Of a DNA stretch of 64,000 nt, positions 54,128 to 62,944 are shown in pieces (the stretch's first letter is position 1; each line of letters begins with the position of its first letter). The notes beneath the pieces are model-generated. The model was not told the origin of the DNA and did no database searches. It was given only the letters and a program-made list of their open reading frames with translations. The DNA lies in the NCBI RefSeq assembly GCF_030161395.1, contig NZ_BSST01000001.1, positions 1,984,001 to 2,048,000 on the forward strand, read 5' to 3'. Source of the stretch: Thalassotalea insulae (GTDB lineage Bacteria; Pseudomonadota; Gammaproteobacteria; Enterobacterales; Alteromonadaceae). The translations under genes and the position numbers were made by a program.

Positions 54128-54745
54128 TTGACATCTTCCTATTCAATTGCGGCTAACGAAGTAATCGATGAAACTGTGGTTACCCGTAGTCGCTTTATTT
54201 GCTATTTGGCCCCTTGCCAATCAAAAGAGGCGGCTAAACTATTCTTAAAGCAGATTCAACAATTGCACCCGCAGGCGAGCCATCATTGTTATGCTTTTGT
54301 CTGTGCTCATCCGTTAGATAGCCAAAGCTATGGTTTTTCTGATGATGGAGAGCCTTCAGGTACTGCTGGGCGTCCGATGCTGGCAGTGTTACAGGGTAGT
54401 GGAATTGGCGAAATTATCGCGGTTGTTGTTCGTTATTTTGGTGGTACTAAATTAGGTACTGGTGGGTTGCAGCGTGCTTATGGTGCAAGCGTGCGCCAGG
54501 CACTCGTTCATCTTCAAACAAAAACGAAAATACCTATGGTAGAGAAGACGTTGGCGTGTCAGTATACTCAAGTAAATGATGTGCTGCATTTAATTGAAAA
54601 AAATGGTGGGCAAATTATCGAGCAAAACTTTCAAACTGACGTTAATTTGTCGTTATTAATTCCGGCAGATAATATCCAGCAGATAAAGACTCAGTTGCAA
54701 ACTTTGAGCTCTGGGCAATTGGCATTAAAATCAAAAGAACCGTAA
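54128..54745 (+). CDS. yigZ: YigZ/IMPACT family protein
   Basis: The 205-residue product has the IMPACT N-terminal domain (RSRFICYLAPCQSKEAAKLF, SHHCYAF, DDGEPSGTAGRPML, VVVRYFGGTKLGTGGLQRAYG) and the C-terminal ferredoxin-like domain. The biochemical role of bacterial members is not settled; eukaryotic IMPACT regulates GCN2. The start is a TTG with a purine-rich site. The stop codon TAA is also the left target duplication of an inverted-repeat element, and the protein is full length. Confidence 0.93.
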   Translation: MTSSYSIAANEVIDETVVTRSRFICYLAPCQSKEAAKLFLKQIQQLHPQASHHCYAFVCAHPLDSQSYGFSDDGEPSGTAGRPMLAVLQGSGIGEIIAVVVRYFGGTKLGTGGLQRAYGASVRQALVHLQTKTKIPMVEKTLACQYTQVNDVLHLIEKNGGQIIEQNFQTDVNLSLLIPADNIQQIKTQLQTLSSGQLALKSKEP

Positions 54746-55007
54746 TACCAATTGAAATAAATATTTAACCTATTCAGAGCTGTGTCAGAGAAGTTAGAAC
54801 AAAACAAATTGATGCCAGTGTAGCATTCTCCATCAAAGCAATTTGTAAAGTTATCACTTTTCTGACAAGCTCCCAACGGGCGAGTTTAAAAGGCTTACAT
54901 GCTGCGTTATTGATTTTGCTAAGGGAATAACCATTAGTTACAATCAAAGCCTTGCCTATAAGCCTTTTAATTATCGCTGAATGGCCAAATGTTTAATTCA
55001 CTTGGTA
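54746..55007. mobile_element. 262-bp inverted-repeat element (MITE-like) next to yigZ
   Basis: The left end TACCAATTGAAATAAATATT and the reverse complement of the right end (TACCAAGTGAATTAAACATT) match at most positions. TAA flanks both ends (54743-54745 and 55008-55010), which looks like a 3-bp target duplication; the left copy is the yigZ stop codon. The inside has no convincing ORF, but the minus strand contains coding-like stretches, so it may be a deletion derivative of an insertion sequence. It ends 28 bp before the trkH start and so lies in the trkH leader. Confidence 0.7.
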
Positions 55008-55035
55008 TAAATAATAAAAACAAACGTAACTTATT

Positions 55036-56487
55036 GTGCAATATAAAAATATAATCCGAATATTGGGAATTTTGGTCGCTTTACTGAGTGTTACCATGTT
55101 GCCACCTGCGTTGATTTCTATGGTTTATCGTGATGGTGGCGGGGTCTCCTTTTTGATGGCATTTTTATTTTGCTTAGTGATGGGTGGGTTGTCCTGGTAT
55201 CCAAACCGTAATGAAAAAGGCGATTTACGGGCGCGCGAAGGATTCCTTATCGTTGTTTTGTTCTGGACGGTGCTGGCGAGTTTTTCTGCTATTCCATTGA
55301 TGTTACTGGAACAGCCAAACTTATCTGTTGCCGATGCATTTTTTGAGTCATTTTCCGGATTAACAACAACTGGTGCCACGATATTAAATAAAATTGATGG
55401 CTTACCTCATGCCGTACTTTGGTACCGCCAGCAATTGCAATGGCTTGGTGGTATGGGGATTATTGTATTAGCGGTGGCAGTATTACCTATGCTTGGGGTC
55501 GGTGGCATGCAGTTATATCGGGCAGAAACCCCAGGCCCGGTGAAAGAGTCAAAGATGACGCCTAGGATAGCGGATACCGCAAAACATCTCTGGTATATTT
55601 ATTTATCATTAACTGTGGCATGCTCATTAAGTTATTGGGCGGCGGGTATGACAGTATTTGATGCGATTTGTCATGCGTTTTCTACCATTGCCATAGGGGG
55701 GTTTTCCACCCATGATTTAAGCATGGGGTATTTTGATAGTCCGTTAATTAACTTTGTTTGTGTTTTGTTTTTATTAATTGCCGGCGTTAACTTTGCGTTG
55801 CATTTTGCTGTTGTTCACAGCCGTTCATTACGTACCTATTTTTATGACCCTGAATTTAAAGCCTTTATTACCATTCAATTGGTACTGACACTGATTTGTT
55901 TTATCGTGCTGATGAGTTTTAGTGTTTATGATTCAACATTTGATACCCTAGATCAGGCATTGTTTCAGGCGGTTTCTATTAGTACCACAGCTGGTTTTGC
56001 TACAACATCATTTGCTGATTGGCCAACTTTGCTGCCGATATTACTTATTTTTTCCAGTTTTATTGGTGGTTGTGCCGGTAGTACTGGTGGTGGTATGAAA
56101 GTAGTGCGTATTGTTTTGCTTTATTTACAAGGGATACGTGAGCTTAAGAAACTCGTACATCCGAAAGCTATTTTTACGATTAAACTGGGGGCTAAAGCCT
56201 TACCTAATCGTGTGGTTGAAGCTATTTGGGGCTTCTTTTCTGCTTATGCTGCGGTGTTTGTTGTCTGTATGTTAGCGCTGTTGGCTGCAGGCGTTGATGA
56301 TATTACTGCTTTTACAGCGGTAGCTGCTTGTTTAAATAACCTTGGACCCGGCTTAGGAGAGGTTGCGGCTAACTTTTCAGGCCTTAGCGATTTTAGTAAG
56401 TGGGTACTTATTATCGCGATGCTCTTTGGCCGGCTTGAAATCTTTACTCTATTGGTGCTGTTCACTCCTGCTTTTTGGCGCTCTTAG
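55036..56487 (+). CDS. trkH: Trk-type potassium uptake membrane subunit
   Basis: TrkH is the K+ channel-like membrane subunit gated by TrkA. The 483-residue product has four pseudo-repeats with selectivity-filter segments (GLTTTGATI, AIGGFST, STTAGFAT and CLNNLGPGL), and GGCAGSTGGGMKVVRI between them. The start is GTG. An inverted-repeat element sits directly upstream and may have replaced or altered the promoter. trkA lies nearby on the opposite strand. Confidence 0.96.
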   Translation: MQYKNIIRILGILVALLSVTMLPPALISMVYRDGGGVSFLMAFLFCLVMGGLSWYPNRNEKGDLRAREGFLIVVLFWTVLASFSAIPLMLLEQPNLSVADAFFESFSGLTTTGATILNKIDGLPHAVLWYRQQLQWLGGMGIIVLAVAVLPMLGVGGMQLYRAETPGPVKESKMTPRIADTAKHLWYIYLSLTVACSLSYWAAGMTVFDAICHAFSTIAIGGFSTHDLSMGYFDSPLINFVCVLFLLIAGVNFALHFAVVHSRSLRTYFYDPEFKAFITIQLVLTLICFIVLMSFSVYDSTFDTLDQALFQAVSISTTAGFATTSFADWPTLLPILLIFSSFIGGCAGSTGGGMKVVRIVLLYLQGIRELKKLVHPKAIFTIKLGAKALPNRVVEAIWGFFSAYAAVFVVCMLALLAAGVDDITAFTAVAACLNNLGPGLGEVAANFSGLSDFSKWVLIIAMLFGRLEIFTLLVLFTPAFWRS

Positions 56488-56647
56488 CAAAAACGTTATT
56501 ACTGTCTAAATTTTTTACAATTGTATTAATTAATAACTAGTAGCTATGTTTATCATATTGATTGTTAACTATTTATTCTTTTTGGTTTGAATTTTGCAGT
56601 GTGCTCGATTCTAATTAGTTTAATAACTTTATAAAGGAAAAAAGTTA

Positions 56648-57439
56648 ATGAAAAACAATTTATTAATAACCAATATTAAAATAATAGCGTCAGCGATGCT
56701 GTTTGCTTTATCACTTAATACCCAAGCCTCTGTTATTTTTGATTCAGGTTTACCTGCTGGCTGGAATTGTGAAGGAACTTGTGGTACTGCAGGTGCAGAT
56801 GGAGATGTGACTGAATCGTCATTTGGTGGCAATTATGGCTGGGTAGCAACTACTGATGGTGAAGCAGGAGTTGGGTTAGAAGGTATCGGGGGAACTACGG
56901 GTTCAGTATTAACTTCTAGTCTATTTTCAGCAGAAGCTGGTGATGACTTAAACTTCTTTTTTAACTATGTGACCTCTGACGGCGCTGGCTTTGCTGATTA
57001 TGGTTGGGCAAGATTATTGGATGAAGCATTTAATCAAGTGGCTATTTTGTTTACTGCTCGTACTCTAGAAAGTGGAAATATAGTGCCTGGTTTTGGTATG
57101 CCAGCACCTGAAGCAACTTTATCGCCAGCAACGGTGGAAATTATTGGTGGTGCACCAACATGGTCGCCATTAGGGGGTGATTCTGGTGATTGTTATAAAG
57201 CTGGTTGTGGCTACACAGGTTGGATAGAATCAAATTATTCTATTGCTAATGCTGGAAATTATTATCTAGAATTTGGTACCGTTAACTGGGATGACAGCCA
57301 GTACCAATCAGGCTTAGCATTTGATGGTATTTCCGTTGGTGGTGATGTGGTTGGCGAACCGGTTGATGTACCGGAACCACAAACTGCTATATTATTTGTT
57401 TTAGCGTTAGCTGGTTTAGCGAGAAAAAAGTATAGTTAA
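56648..57439 (+). CDS. PEP-CTERM exported protein
   Basis: The 263-residue protein has a signal peptide (IIASAMLFALSLNTQA) and a Gly/Asp/aromatic-rich, low-charge mature domain, probably an all-beta jelly-roll type. It has two Cys pairs, CEGTC and CYKAGC. The C-terminal sorting signal is PEP-CTERM: VPEPQTAILFVLALAGLARK plus KYS, meaning a PEP motif, a membrane helix and a basic end. The family is processed by exosortase and linked to exopolysaccharide or biofilm matrix. The exosortase gene is not in this window. The gene is a single unit between trkH and trkA with an AAGGAAAAAAG site and a terminator. Confidence 0.85.
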   Translation: MKNNLLITNIKIIASAMLFALSLNTQASVIFDSGLPAGWNCEGTCGTAGADGDVTESSFGGNYGWVATTDGEAGVGLEGIGGTTGSVLTSSLFSAEAGDDLNFFFNYVTSDGAGFADYGWARLLDEAFNQVAILFTARTLESGNIVPGFGMPAPEATLSPATVEIIGGAPTWSPLGGDSGDCYKAGCGYTGWIESNYSIANAGNYYLEFGTVNWDDSQYQSGLAFDGISVGGDVVGEPVDVPEPQTAILFVLALAGLARKKYS

Positions 57440-57456
57440 TACTAGCCTTTTTGTTT

Positions 57457-57487
57457 AAAAGCCTAGCAATTTTGTTAGGCTTTTTTA
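57457..57487. terminator. Terminator between the PEP-CTERM gene and trkA
   Basis: The stem AAAAGCCTAGC with GTTAGGCTTTT (one G-T pair) and a 6-nt loop with T runs on both sides can serve both convergent genes. Confidence 0.85.
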
Positions 57488-57492
57488 TTGCG

Positions 57493-58872
57493 TTAAAAAA
57501 ACTGCAGCGGGTCAACGTAAAACAGTTTTTCGACATCTGAAATGTATTTCTTGTTTACTAAAAATAATATCACGTGATCTTCTGCCTGGATTACTGTGTT
57601 GGAGTGAGCAATTACTACTTCTTCATCACGCACAATAGCCCCAATCGTTGTCCCTGGTGGTAGTTTTAATGAGGCTATGGCTCTGCCAATAACCTTGGAT
57701 GATTTTTCATTGCCTTTAGCGACGATTTCTATCGCTTCTGCTGCACCGCCACGTAAGCTGTAAACATTGTCTATACTGCCTTTACGCACATGGGTTAATA
57801 ACGCAGAAATAGTTGCGTGCTGTGGTGATACTGCAATATCAATGTTACTGCCGTGTACTAGGTCGATATAGGCACTGCGTTGGATTAGAACCATAGCTTT
57901 ACGAACACCAAGTCGTTTTGCGAGTAGCGAAGACATGATATTGGCTTCATCATCATTGGTAACCGCGATAAAAACATCAAACTGGTCAATATGTTCTTCC
58001 ACTAATAGTTCCTGATCGGAAGAATCGCCAACAAAAACTAAGGTATCATTGAGTTCAGACGCTAGATAAGCTGCACGCTTGGGTGTGTGTTCTATTAATT
58101 TTACCTGGTGATTTTTCTCCAGCATTTTAGCTAAACCGGCGCCTATATTACCGCCTCCTGCTATCATAATTCGTTTATAGGCAGGCTCCAGTTTTTGTAA
58201 TTCATTCATTACGGCGCGAATGTGGATAGTGGCGGCAATGAAGAATACTTCATCGTCTGCTTCAATTACCGTAGTACCTAACGGGCGAATAGGTTTACCA
58301 TTTCGATAAATTGCAGCGACTCGGGTATCAATATTGGGTATATGTTCTCTTAGTGTTGATAAAGCATGACCCACTAACAAGCCGCCATAATAGGCTTTTA
58401 CCGCAACCAGACTGACTTTACCACCGGCAAATTCCAATACCTGGAGTGCACCTGGGTAATCGATTAAGCGAGCGATATCTCGAGTAACTAATTGCTCTGG
58501 TGCTATGACATGATCAACCGGAATATTGTCATTTTGAAATAATTGTTCCTGATATTTAAGTATTTTGGCTGAGCGAATACGGGCAATTTTACTGGCGGTA
58601 TTAAATAGTGAATAGCAAATTTGGCAGGCAATCATATTAACTGAATCATCGCTGGTAACCGCAATGACCAGTTCTGCGTCTTCTGCGCCAGCTTTTTTCA
58701 GGACATCTGGGTGTGAACCGTGGCCAGTAACCACCTGTAGATCCATTTTATCTTGCAGTTCGCGCAGGATTTCGCTGTTGGTATCGATTAAGGTGATCTC
58801 GTTACGTTCACCTACCAGATTTTCCGCTAAGGTGCCGCCTACTTGTCCTGCGCCGATTATCACTATTTTCAT
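57493..58872 (-). CDS. trkA: Trk potassium transport NAD-binding regulator TrkA
   Basis: TrkA is the cytosolic gating ring for TrkH. The 459-residue product has two RCK units, each a Rossmann domain (MKIVIIGAGQVGGTLAENLV near residue 1 and RIMIAGGGNIGAGLAKMLEK near 233) followed by a TrkA-C domain. Its length is normal. It follows rsmB by 20 bp, the usual def-fmt-rsmB-trkA order. Confidence 0.97.
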   Translation of the reverse strand: MKIVIIGAGQVGGTLAENLVGERNEITLIDTNSEILRELQDKMDLQVVTGHGSHPDVLKKAGAEDAELVIAVTSDDSVNMIACQICYSLFNTASKIARIRSAKILKYQEQLFQNDNIPVDHVIAPEQLVTRDIARLIDYPGALQVLEFAGGKVSLVAVKAYYGGLLVGHALSTLREHIPNIDTRVAAIYRNGKPIRPLGTTVIEADDEVFFIAATIHIRAVMNELQKLEPAYKRIMIAGGGNIGAGLAKMLEKNHQVKLIEHTPKRAAYLASELNDTLVFVGDSSDQELLVEEHIDQFDVFIAVTNDDEANIMSSLLAKRLGVRKAMVLIQRSAYIDLVHGSNIDIAVSPQHATISALLTHVRKGSIDNVYSLRGGAAEAIEIVAKGNEKSSKVIGRAIASLKLPPGTTIGAIVRDEEVVIAHSNTVIQAEDHVILFLVNKKYISDVEKLFYVDPLQFF

Positions 58873-58892
58873 TTTATTTTACCAAAGTGCCT

Positions 58893-60182
58893 TTATATTC
58901 TTTTGGTTAATTTTGCGTAATAAAACCCATCCATTGATTGCTGATTAGGTAAAATCTGCCAGCCAATGGTGTCGCTATTGCTATTGAGTGATACTAGTTC
59001 AGCGTTAGGTTCTTTATTAATAAATTGCTGAATTTGCTCACAGTTTTCTTCAGGTAAAATACTACAGGTTGCATAAAGCAAGGTACCACCCGGTTTAAGT
59101 AAAGACCATACTTTCGTTAAAATTTGTTGTTGTAATATCACCAGCTTATCTATGTCACTTGCTTGTCTGAGCCATTTGATATCGGGATGACGGCGAATAA
59201 CACCTGTACCTGAGCACGGGGCATCGAGCAAGATCCGATCAAATAATTCACCATCCCACCAACTCTCAGGATCCGAGGCATCACCAGCAATGGTTTTGGC
59301 ACTGAGATTGAGCCGAGATAAGTTTTCTTTGACCCTAGCCAATCGGTTTTCATCGACGTCGATTGCAGTCATTGACGCAATACCTGGTGTGAGCTCAAGC
59401 ATATGGCAGGTTTTTCCGCCAGGTGCAGCGCAACAATCAAGTACACGGTCACCGCTTTGACAATCTAGTAGCACAGCGGCTTGTTGTGCTGCACCATCTT
59501 GAATTGAAACCTCACCGTGATTGAATCCAGGTAAAGAGCCTACATCAACGGGAGTCACCAGTTTGATTGCTCCTGAATTGCTATCTACTAGTTCAATATC
59601 AATTTTTGCCTGTTTGAGCTGTTCTTGGTAGTGCGCAACGCTGTTTTGTAACTGGTTGACCCTCAGCCACATCGGTGGTTTTGCCATATTAGCGGTTAAT
59701 ACTTGCTGCCAATCACTTGGATATGCCTGTTTAATTTTATTGATAAACCAACTGGGGTGATTAAATTTTATTGCGTCTGCAACCTCTGACTGACCGTCGG
59801 CGCTCATTCGTTGGAAGCCGCGTAACACTCCGTTAACCAAGGCTTTTAAGTGAAAATGCTTCAAAGGTTTAGTTGCCGCAACAGATTCACTGACTGCAGC
59901 ATGATCAGGAATGCGAGTATATTTTATCTGGTAAATGCCCACTAAAATCAGAAAATGTACTACCCGTTGTTTACCTTTTAACGGCTTTGTCACTAATTGC
60001 CGGCAGCTATGTTCTAATTCGGGTAGGTAACGTAACACGCCATAACAAAGCTCCTGTAATAGACCTTTATCTTTCCCAGCTACTTTTTCCTGCAATTGGG
60101 GTAATTCATCTGCTAAGCTGCGGCCTTTATCGACAACCGCATAACAGCACTTAGCGGCTAGTGCTCTAACATTTGCACTCAT
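58893..60182 (-). CDS. rsmB: 16S rRNA (cytosine967-C5)-methyltransferase RsmB
   Basis: RsmB methylates C967 of 16S rRNA. The 429-residue product has an N-terminal NusB-like RNA-binding domain (about 1-140) and a SAM domain with VLDCCAAPGGKTCHMLEL. The Cys motifs are DAPCSGTGVIRRHPDIKW, holding the motif IV Cys, and ATCSILPEEN, holding the motif VI nucleophile. It lies 3 bp after fmt. Confidence 0.96.
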   Translation of the reverse strand: MSANVRALAAKCCYAVVDKGRSLADELPQLQEKVAGKDKGLLQELCYGVLRYLPELEHSCRQLVTKPLKGKQRVVHFLILVGIYQIKYTRIPDHAAVSESVAATKPLKHFHLKALVNGVLRGFQRMSADGQSEVADAIKFNHPSWFINKIKQAYPSDWQQVLTANMAKPPMWLRVNQLQNSVAHYQEQLKQAKIDIELVDSNSGAIKLVTPVDVGSLPGFNHGEVSIQDGAAQQAAVLLDCQSGDRVLDCCAAPGGKTCHMLELTPGIASMTAIDVDENRLARVKENLSRLNLSAKTIAGDASDPESWWDGELFDRILLDAPCSGTGVIRRHPDIKWLRQASDIDKLVILQQQILTKVWSLLKPGGTLLYATCSILPEENCEQIQQFINKEPNAELVSLNSNSDTIGWQILPNQQSMDGFYYAKLTKRI

Positions 60183-60185
60183 GGG

Positions 60186-61160
60186 TTATCTCAATTGTCC
60201 GTTAATGGATTGTCCTGTTTTAAACCAGTTTGCTTTACTGTTAAGTATGTCTGCAACTGCCATGGCTTTTTTGTTTGGTAATTGTAGGCTTTCTAGCTTT
60301 AATGCTTGCTCACTGGTCGCTATCGTTATGCCTGTTTTATCGACATCGATAATGGTACCTGGTTGAACCGGCGCACTATTTTTTACAACACTAGCTTGCC
60401 AGACTCTAATACGATGTTCTTTTGTCTTATCGTCGATAAAAGTGAACTGTGCAACAGGCCAAGGGATATAAGCACGTAACTTTTGATGCAATACTTTTGC
60501 TGGTAAATGCCAGTTTAACTCAGCTTCAGACTTATCTAGCTTTGTTGCGTACGTCGCTTGTTCGTTATCTTGTTTAATTGCCTGGTGTTTATTTTCAGCC
60601 ATTAAGGATAAGGTCTCTAATAACGCTTTTGGCCCCAGTTCTGCTAGCTTTTGATAAATGCTGGTGCTGGTGTCCTGCTCGGTAATATCGCACAAGGCGG
60701 TTAATAGCATATCACCAGTATCGAGTCCTTCGTCCATTTGCATGATGGTGACCCCGGTTTGCTGATCACCTGACTCTACTGCTCGTTGAATAGGGGCTGC
60801 ACCACGCCATTTTGGTAGTATCGAACCATGCACATTAATACAGCCAAGTCTTGGCGCCTTTAGAATGACTTTTGGTAACAACAAACCGTAGGCAACTACC
60901 ACCATGACGTCGGCTTTAAGTTCGATTAATGCTTTCTGGTCTGCTTGTTCTTTAAAATTTAATGGTTGAATGACTGGGATCTCATGAGCAAGAGCCAGTT
61001 GTTTAGTTTGGCAAGCGGTGATCTTTTTACCGCGGCCCGCAGGTTTATCTGGTGGACAATAAACGGCGACAACATTGTGAGGAGAATCTATTAGCGCTGC
61101 AAGATGCTGGGCAGCAAAGTCGGGCGTGCCAGCAAAAATAATGTTTAATGGTTTTGACAT
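60186..61160 (-). CDS. fmt: Methionyl-tRNA formyltransferase
   Basis: Fmt formylates initiator Met-tRNA. The 324-residue product has IIFAGTPDFAAQHLAALI, the formyl-donor active site INVHGSILPKWRGAAPIQRA, and DTGDML, plus the C-terminal tRNA-binding barrel. It lies 22 bp downstream of def, the standard pair. Confidence 0.97.
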   Translation of the reverse strand: MSKPLNIIFAGTPDFAAQHLAALIDSPHNVVAVYCPPDKPAGRGKKITACQTKQLALAHEIPVIQPLNFKEQADQKALIELKADVMVVVAYGLLLPKVILKAPRLGCINVHGSILPKWRGAAPIQRAVESGDQQTGVTIMQMDEGLDTGDMLLTALCDITEQDTSTSIYQKLAELGPKALLETLSLMAENKHQAIKQDNEQATYATKLDKSEAELNWHLPAKVLHQKLRAYIPWPVAQFTFIDDKTKEHRIRVWQASVVKNSAPVQPGTIIDVDKTGITIATSEQALKLESLQLPNKKAMAVADILNSKANWFKTGQSINGQLR

Positions 61161-61182
61161 ATAATTTCTGTTGTTAAGTAAG

Positions 61183-61698
61183 TTAGGCGTTGGCTTTCGC
61201 TAAACGCGCTTCTTTTTCAAGCTTGGTCTGAATGCGTTTACGCTTCAGTGGTGACAGATAGTCAACAAACAGCACACCGTTCAGGTGATCTAGCTCATGC
61301 TGAATACAGATTGCGAGCAACTCTTCACCGTCCAGTTCGAATTCGTTACCGTCTCGATCAAGTGCTCTTACCGTAACTTCTGTGTGACGATCCACTTTGG
61401 CGTAATTACCGGGTACCGATAAACAACCTTCTTCGTTGATCATCGTTTCTTCATTTTTTCTGATGATTTCCGGATTGATCAATACATAGGATTGTTCCTT
61501 GTTTTCGGAAACATCAATGACTACGATACGTTGGTGGATATTAACCTGGGTTGCTGCTAGGCCGACACCATTTTCTGCATACATGGTTTCAAACATATCG
61601 TCGACAATTTGTCGAATATTGTCATCGACCACTTCAACTGGTTTTGCTTTGGTTCTTAATCTTGGATCTGGAAATGTTAAAACGTCTAATATAGCCAT
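61183..61698 (-). CDS. def: Peptide deformylase
   Basis: Def removes the N-formyl group from nascent proteins. The 171-residue product has the three metal-site motifs GVGLAATQV, EGCLSVPG and QHELDHLNG (HExxH). The start and length are normal. It is divergent from the LysM gene. Confidence 0.98.
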   Translation of the reverse strand: MAILDVLTFPDPRLRTKAKPVEVVDDNIRQIVDDMFETMYAENGVGLAATQVNIHQRIVVIDVSENKEQSYVLINPEIIRKNEETMINEEGCLSVPGNYAKVDRHTEVTVRALDRDGNEFELDGEELLAICIQHELDHLNGVLFVDYLSPLKRKRIQTKLEKEARLAKANA

Positions 61699-61814
61699 AA
61701 TTTTTCAAAAGAATTCGCGAAATTTCGCATAGAGTGTTATGTTTCAATTTTAGCCATTAAATAAAATTAATCCTAGTGATTTAGGTTAATTGCTACAAGA
61801 ATAGGCAGGTTAGT

Positions 61815-62909
61815 ATGTTAAAAAGAGTCTTGTTAACACTATTTTCTCTTATTTTGCCTTGGGCTGCACTAGCGGATGAATTACGGTTAGCGCCAAATGC
61901 ACCAGATTCTTACGTGGTGAAAAAAGGAGATACTTTGTGGGATATCTCTGGAAAATTTTTACAGCAGCCTTGGTTATGGCCAAAGCTTTGGCGTATTAAT
62001 CCGGAGGTTGAAAACCCACATTTGATTTATCCTGGTGATGAATTAAAGCTAGTGTATGACGTTGAAGGCCAGCCAATGCTGGTAAAAGAGAATAGTAAGC
62101 CCGTATTAAAATGGTCACCGAAAGTCAGAACTCAGTTAAAAGATCAAAGTCCAGTTGAAACCATCTCGCTTAGTGTTTTATCCCCGTTTTTAAAATACGA
62201 TACTATTTTGTCTCAGCAAGATCTGGATAATTCACCTTATATACTTGGTAGTGATGAAGGTTATAAATCCAGTGTTAACGGTTTTAAGCTTTACGTGAAC
62301 GGTGACTTGCAAGTAGGCCAGTCTTACGGAGTTTATCAAAAAGAAGAAGCGATTATTGCCGTTGATGGCGAAACTGTTATTGGCTATCACGCCCGTATGG
62401 TAGGTTCAGGTAAGGCGATAAGAGCAGGGAACGCTGCAGAAAAAGAACCATCTACTATGTATTTAGAGGGGGTTATGCGAGAACTACGCTCTGGCGCTAT
62501 CGTCAAACCTGTTAATGAAGGGCAGTTATTACCGGCATTTTTTACTATGCAGGCTGCTGCTGATACGGTGCAGGGTAAAATTATTAAATCATCAAACGGT
62601 AATCGTGAATTCGGTAAGTTTGAAGTGATTTTTATTGATCAGGGAATAGAGCACGGGGTTAAACAAGGAGACATTTTATCGGTTAATCGTTTAAGCCCTG
62701 GTGTGTTGGAAACGAAAGATGGCCCGGTGTACACCCAAGATGCTTCTCGCTGGAGTCGGTTGGCTAATGCTTCAGATTCTGATTATCAGATGCCGGAAGA
62801 AGCTATTGGTAAAATCATGGTGTTTAAAGTATTTGATCAGGTGAGTATGGCGTTAATTTTACGATCTGAAAAACCTCTGCGTTTAAATGATAGCGTTATG
62901 GCATTATAG
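61815..62909 (+). CDS. LysM-domain exported protein
   Basis: The 364-residue protein has a signal peptide (MLKRVLLTLFSLILPWAALA) and one LysM peptidoglycan-binding module at about 34-80 (YVVKKGDTLWDISGKFLQQP, then PHLIYPGDELKLV). About 280 residues without recognised catalytic motif follow. Proteins of this kind sit between def and dprA in many Gammaproteobacteria. The place beside dprA is conserved, but the function is unknown; a cell-wall role follows from LysM. Confidence 0.9.
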   Translation: MLKRVLLTLFSLILPWAALADELRLAPNAPDSYVVKKGDTLWDISGKFLQQPWLWPKLWRINPEVENPHLIYPGDELKLVYDVEGQPMLVKENSKPVLKWSPKVRTQLKDQSPVETISLSVLSPFLKYDTILSQQDLDNSPYILGSDEGYKSSVNGFKLYVNGDLQVGQSYGVYQKEEAIIAVDGETVIGYHARMVGSGKAIRAGNAAEKEPSTMYLEGVMRELRSGAIVKPVNEGQLLPAFFTMQAAADTVQGKIIKSSNGNREFGKFEVIFIDQGIEHGVKQGDILSVNRLSPGVLETKDGPVYTQDASRWSRLANASDSDYQMPEEAIGKIMVFKVFDQVSMALILRSEKPLRLNDSVMAL

Positions 62910-62944
62910 GACAATAAAAAAACACTGTTTTAAGGAGTAAACAG

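Noticed and set aside
54691..54876. 61-codon minus-strand ORF as a real gene
   Set aside because: It overlaps the yigZ end and the inverted-repeat element; at most it is a leftover of an element-encoded protein.
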